Below are positions 60,376-64,000 of a stretch of 64,000 nt of DNA, one piece after another. Where the stretch lies: the NCBI GenBank assembly GCA_018780035.1, contig JADMKE010000006.1, positions 1 to 64,000 of the forward strand, given 5' to 3'. The stretch comes from Candidatus Sericytochromatia bacterium. GTDB taxonomy: Bacteria; Cyanobacteriota; Sericytochromatia; UBA7694. Below the pieces are notes generated by a model that did no database searches, was not told the origin of the DNA, and saw only the letters and a program-made list of their open reading frames with translations. Every line of letters starts with the position of its first letter. Within the stretch, counting starts at the first letter, position 1. A program made the translations under genes and the position numbers.

Positions 60376-62799
60376 ATGGCTTTTGAACAGTTTTTCCAGA
60401 AGGTTAGAGATGCTTTTGCCCACCTGTTAAAACAACCCTCCCAAAACTCAGGATTGAGTGAATCGGAGACACACCTTGAAGAATCAGAAATTGCTTCTAT
60501 TTCCCAAGAAAACACTCCCGAACAGCTAAAGATTCCTGATATTGAAAAATTGATCCCAATTCAAAAAAACCAGACTAACATTGATTTGAAACCCATTATT
60601 CCTCAGAGTGTTGATACTCAATTTGTTGTTAAATTGGATGATTTTCAGCTAAAGATATCAACAACCACTAAGTCTGACAAAGCAAATAAATCACCGACTT
60701 CCGACAGTAACTGCTGGGTGCCAGAAGGACACAGTATCCAGGTGGCGGGAAGGTCTATTCCTGGTGGATTATTGTATGTTGGTACAAAATTGAAAATAGT
60801 CTCTGAACAGGCTTATTCATATGACCTCACTGAACCCGCCTTGATTAACCCTACACTTACTGTTAATTTTCGTGCTCCAGATTATACGGGGCAGAATATG
60901 AGCTACTGGCCAAATTATGCTCATCTGCACCCGACATCCAGAGCTGCATATTTAGAATGGCTGATTTCTGGACGATCTGATCCAAACGCCTATATTGGCT
61001 ATGTCTTTCTTTTTTTCTATGGCCTTGAACGCCGTGTATTTCACGATACGAAGACTTCTGCAGAAGCCAAAGCCGAAATTCCTATTTTGCTCAATGAAGT
61101 TGAGCGCTTGCTTCAGATATATGGTACTAACCGCTCGTTTTCGAGTTATGCTTGTTCGTTTTTGCAAGCTGTACGGTTACAGCATGGCCTAGAATTGCCA
61201 GATCCTGTTTTGGAAGACTTTTATCCAGAAGTTTTCCCGCTTGGCCTAAAACTGGCATTGGCTCAAAAGGCTGTGCGTGAAGAACCTATTCCCGTTGATT
61301 TGGCCTATGCTTGGGTCACACGTATGCAACGTTGGGGTACTGCTTTTGATCGTTGTCAAATTGCGATTCGAGCGTTATTTACTCAGCGTTTTGCTGAACA
61401 TTATGGAGAGGGTTTGATTGTTAAACCCAATAAAACAGCAATCAAGTTGGAATATCGACCGGCTAGTCAATCTTTAAATAGAGCTATTCCCATTCTTAAA
61501 GAATATTTGCCTGATCTAACGGCCCTTTCAGGTAAGCCTATCAAAGGTGTGCTTGAGCTTCTTACAAGTTGTGTTCAATCTTTTGAGGCTTATAGTCGTT
61601 ATTTGGGACGAAACCCTGATGCTGTTGATTCACTCAAGGCCAAAGCTCTTTTGCCTGCAGAGGTATTGAGAACAGATTCTTCCTTACAGCCTTTGCAAGC
61701 ATTTCTTGAGCAAAAACTAATTGAGAATGCCTACGCTGAAGTCTCTTTTTCAGAATTAAACACGATTATGGTTTATTCACTGCCAGATAAACCAGACAAA
61801 ACAGAAGCCTTGGCTCTGGCACAATTGCTTGAAAAATTGGGAGTGGGTTTAGAACCCGATATCCGTTTTGGAACAGGAAAACCGCAGCTTAATGAGACGG
61901 TTATTTTGTTTAAATTGGTAGATAAATCACCCGTTGAACCCAGTCCAGCTTTTAGTACGGCATTAAGTGTCTTGCATTTGGCTGTAATGGTTTCAGCCAG
62001 CGATGGTCATATTGCTCATCAAGAAAGGGCTCATTTTCAACAACATATAGAGACGATTCTTGGGTTAAGTCCAGCTGAAAAAATGAGGTTGCACGCCAGT
62101 GGAAAATGGCTGGAAACCCAGTCTGGACAAAGTACAACAGGGTTTAAGAAACGCCTGGAATCTTTTGATTTGAAGCAGAGACAAGAATTGGCCCATTTTC
62201 TGATCATGATTGCCAATGCTGATGGACGAATTGATCCTGCTGAAATCAAAATTCTTAAAAAGATTTATACGTTGCTTGGCTTGGATTCTGAAAAAGTTTA
62301 TTCGGATATTCATGTCCATCAAACAGCAGAAATGGAACCTGTTTTGGTTCAACAGGCCCAGACTTCTTTGGGGCATAGGATTCCAAAAACTGTAGATAGA
62401 TCTGAATCTGCTACTTTTAAGTTGGATTTGGCTTTGGTAGAAAAAAAACTACAACAGACTCAAGAAGTACAAAACCTTTTGCAGACCATTTTTGACGACA
62501 CAGCAAAACCTGAAGACTCAAAACAAGAGACCTTGATTTCTGCGCCAGAAGAAGTACAGGTAATCCTCCTGAAGGGGTTTGATGCTCGCCATTCAGCACT
62601 ATTGCGTGACCTTTTGAACCGCGAAAGTTGGGAGCGCAGTATGTTTGAAACACTGTGCCAATCTCATAGTTTAATGGCTGAAGGTGTACTTGAGAGCATT
62701 AATGATGTCTGTTTTCAGCTTTTTGACGATGCCTTACTTGAAGACGAAGATGATACGATTACACTCAATCCAGAATTGATCAAGGAGTTTGCTCTATGA
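60376..62799 (+). CDS. TerB-N/TerB domain protein (defence-associated type)
   Basis: I start at ATG 60376 (MAFEQFFQKVRDAF); a TTG at 60286 is possible but has no ribosome-binding site. After a charged, disordered N-terminus (to about residue 105) comes a TerB_N domain at about 110-270, with NMSYWPNYAHLHPTSRAAYL, EWLISGRSDPNAYIGYVFLF and FYGLERRVF. A long helical middle follows. At about 525-650 lie two TerB-like acidic helices, MVSASDGHIAHQERA and MIANADGRIDPAEIK. The C-terminus resembles TerB_C. TerB domains bind divalent metal and are linked to stress and phage-defence clusters. Its stop overlaps the BrxD-like start by ATGA. Lower GC than the genes before it suggests transfer. Confidence 0.85.
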   Translation: MAFEQFFQKVRDAFAHLLKQPSQNSGLSESETHLEESEIASISQENTPEQLKIPDIEKLIPIQKNQTNIDLKPIIPQSVDTQFVVKLDDFQLKISTTTKSDKANKSPTSDSNCWVPEGHSIQVAGRSIPGGLLYVGTKLKIVSEQAYSYDLTEPALINPTLTVNFRAPDYTGQNMSYWPNYAHLHPTSRAAYLEWLISGRSDPNAYIGYVFLFFYGLERRVFHDTKTSAEAKAEIPILLNEVERLLQIYGTNRSFSSYACSFLQAVRLQHGLELPDPVLEDFYPEVFPLGLKLALAQKAVREEPIPVDLAYAWVTRMQRWGTAFDRCQIAIRALFTQRFAEHYGEGLIVKPNKTAIKLEYRPASQSLNRAIPILKEYLPDLTALSGKPIKGVLELLTSCVQSFEAYSRYLGRNPDAVDSLKAKALLPAEVLRTDSSLQPLQAFLEQKLIENAYAEVSFSELNTIMVYSLPDKPDKTEALALAQLLEKLGVGLEPDIRFGTGKPQLNETVILFKLVDKSPVEPSPAFSTALSVLHLAVMVSASDGHIAHQERAHFQQHIETILGLSPAEKMRLHASGKWLETQSGQSTTGFKKRLESFDLKQRQELAHFLIMIANADGRIDPAEIKILKKIYTLLGLDSEKVYSDIHVHQTAEMEPVLVQQAQTSLGHRIPKTVDRSESATFKLDLALVEKKLQQTQEVQNLLQTIFDDTAKPEDSKQETLISAPEEVQVILLKGFDARHSALLRDLLNRESWERSMFETLCQSHSLMAEGVLESINDVCFQLFDDALLEDEDDTITLNPELIKEFAL

Positions 62800-64000
62800 G
62801 CTCTGCACCCAAACGAATTAAAGCCAAAGAACGGGACACTATTTTGCAGTCTTTGCGTGCTGGTGTTGTTCCACGCCTAGGCCTACAACATATTCAAGTC
62901 GGACGAAATGCCGAAATTCAGGCTTTGATTCAAGACCTGGATCGCATTGCCGACGGAGGTTCAGCCATTCGTTTTATTATTGGAGAATATGGTTCTGGCA
63001 AGACTTTTTTTATGCATTTGCTGCGCTCTGTAGCTTTAGAAAAGTCTTTGGTTACCCTCCATGCAGATATGACACCTGATCGCCGTTTACATGCTACGGG
63101 TGGGCAAGCCCGCAATCTTTATGCTGAGCTGATGCGCAACCTTTCGACACGTACCAAGCCAGATGGGGGAGCTTTGCCCGGTGTGGTAGAACGTTTTGTT
63201 AGCGCTGCCGGGCTTGAGGCTGCAGAAAAAAATCTGAGTGTTGAACAGGTCATTCAACAGCGTTTGGCTCAATTGCAGGAATTAGTGGGGGGATACGATT
63301 TTGCTCAGGTGATTGCCGCCTATTGGAAAGGCCATGATAGTGGCAATGAACAGCTCAAGGTCGATGCTGTGCGCTGGCTGAGAGGTGAGTTTAATACCAA
63401 AACCGATGCTCGGAATGCGTTAGGTGTGCGCAGTATTGTTGAAGATGCCAATATCTACGATATGCTCAAACTAATGGCTACTTTTATTCAATTGTCTGGT
63501 TATAAGGGCTTGTTGGTGGGTATTGATGAATTGGTCAATCTATATAAATTGAGTAATACTCAAGCTCGTACAGCCAATTATGAACAACTTTTACGCATAC
63601 TCAATGACTGTCTGCAAGGTGTGGCCAGTGGTATTGGTTTTATTTTTTGTGGTACACCTGAATTGCTAATGGATACACGCCGAGGCCTTTATAGTTATCA
63701 GGCATTACAATCACGATTAGCAGAAAACAGTTTTGCCAAAAGTGCCGGTATTCTTGATACCAGTGGTCCCACTCTCAGATTGGCTCAACTCACTCCTGAG
63801 GATCTTTATGTCTTGCTGCGCAATCTCCGCCATGTTTTTGCTTCAGGGGATTCCGAGCAATACATCATACCTGACGAAGGTCTGCAGGCCTTTATGGCTC
63901 ACTGTAATCAACGTATTGGGGCTGCTTACTTTCAAACTCCGCGCAATGTTATCAAAGCTTTTGTCGATCTGCTGGCCGTTCTCGAACAACAACCAAATAT
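62796..64000 (+). CDS. BrxD-like (DUF2791) ATP-binding protein, N-terminal 401 residues
   Basis: ATG 62796 has AAGGAG 8 bases upstream and overlaps the previous stop. The frame stays open to the window end, so the C-terminus is missing. The sequence matches the DUF2791/BREX BrxD ATPase family: VGRNAEIQALIQDLDRIADG, Walker A GEYGSGKTFFMHLLR, HADMTPDRRLHATGGQARNL, LYAELMRNLSTRT, and Walker B LLVGIDELVNLYK near residue 240, then FIFCGTPELLMDTRRGLYS. In BREX systems BrxD accompanies a helicase (BrxHI); here the partner is a TerB-N protein. The role is probably ATP-driven control of a defence complex. Confidence 0.88.
   Translation, partial: MSSAPKRIKAKERDTILQSLRAGVVPRLGLQHIQVGRNAEIQALIQDLDRIADGGSAIRFIIGEYGSGKTFFMHLLRSVALEKSLVTLHADMTPDRRLHATGGQARNLYAELMRNLSTRTKPDGGALPGVVERFVSAAGLEAAEKNLSVEQVIQQRLAQLQELVGGYDFAQVIAAYWKGHDSGNEQLKVDAVRWLRGEFNTKTDARNALGVRSIVEDANIYDMLKLMATFIQLSGYKGLLVGIDELVNLYKLSNTQARTANYEQLLRILNDCLQGVASGIGFIFCGTPELLMDTRRGLYSYQALQSRLAENSFAKSAGILDTSGPTLRLAQLTPEDLYVLLRNLRHVFASGDSEQYIIPDEGLQAFMAHCNQRIGAAYFQTPRNVIKAFVDLLAVLEQQPN

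Noticed and set aside
1..64000. CRISPR arrays, tRNA or rRNA genes, integrases and transposases
   Set aside because: I looked for regularly spaced repeats, T-loop motifs and recombinase motifs on both strands and found none that I could support; a covariance-model scan would be decisive for RNAs.

Overview
This 64 kb window looks like chromosomal DNA of a free-living, motile, didermic (Gram-negative-type) bacterium. The reasons are signal peptides and lipoboxes, a predicted outer-membrane beta-barrel ending in Phe, flagellar hook-junction genes, and type IV pilus motors. The gene mix (GHL10 glycosidase, YnbB-type lyase, YjbQ, MshEN-type PilB, a SigB/F-like sigma factor, Roadblock proteins, large disordered proteins) fits a deep lineage such as the non-photosynthetic relatives of Cyanobacteria (Sericytochromatia, Vampirovibrionia, Blackallbacteria). 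That placement is only an inference. I saw no rRNA, tRNA, CRISPR array, integrase or transposase.

Layout. 0-6.7 kb: an AT-richer cluster of a giant 1785-aa protein flanked by two small proteins of similar style, none recognised. 6.9-16 kb: envelope and housekeeping genes: GHL10-CBM9 glycosidase, CHAP-like protein, J-domain protein, degenerate YjbQ, PLP lyase, M23 peptidase coupled to an ATP-grasp protein, and a membrane protein. 16.2-19 kb: a phosphonate/phosphite-type ABC importer (phnD-phnC-phnE). 19.1-26.9 kb: a Roadblock scaffold with seven repeated peptide motifs, a second Roadblock protein, pilB, pilT, pilC and a sigma factor, all on one strand. 26.9-29.5 kb: a minus-strand STAND-like ATPase/TPR/small-protein operon. 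29.7-32.2 kb: one CBS-histidine kinase-receiver-adenylate cyclase polypeptide.

32.3-39.2 kb: secreted and envelope proteins (M14 carboxypeptidase, lipoproteins, beta-barrel, DUF389). 39.3-45.6 kb: flgM-flgN-flgK-flgL behind a near-consensus sigma-28 promoter, then an exported protein; FlgL is enlarged to 847 aa by five Flagellin_IN-like repeats. 45.7-46.9 kb: two ~160 bp inverted copies of a foldable repeat flank an AT-rich lipoprotein gene. 46.9-51.8 kb: pirin, RecD2 and CoA-disulfide-reductase-like genes. 51.8-52.7 kb: a frameshifted small gene and a small Pro-rich protein. 52.8-55.9 kb: a MerR-like regulator coupled to a VIT-vWA protein. 55.9-60.2 kb: glycerophosphodiesterase, PD40 lipoprotein and a transmembrane Ser/Thr kinase with a Cache-like sensor. 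60.3-64 kb: an AT-richer, translationally coupled pair, a TerB-N/TerB protein and a BREX BrxD-like (DUF2791) ATPase that runs off the window. This is the likely left edge of a defence-type module.

How the genes fit together: the strongest functional units are (i) Roadblock scaffold plus pilus motors plus sigma factor, plausibly surface motility and its spatial control; (ii) the late flagellar operon under sigma-28; (iii) the MerR/VIT-vWA pair with a dyad operator; (iv) the TerB/BrxD-like pair at the right edge.
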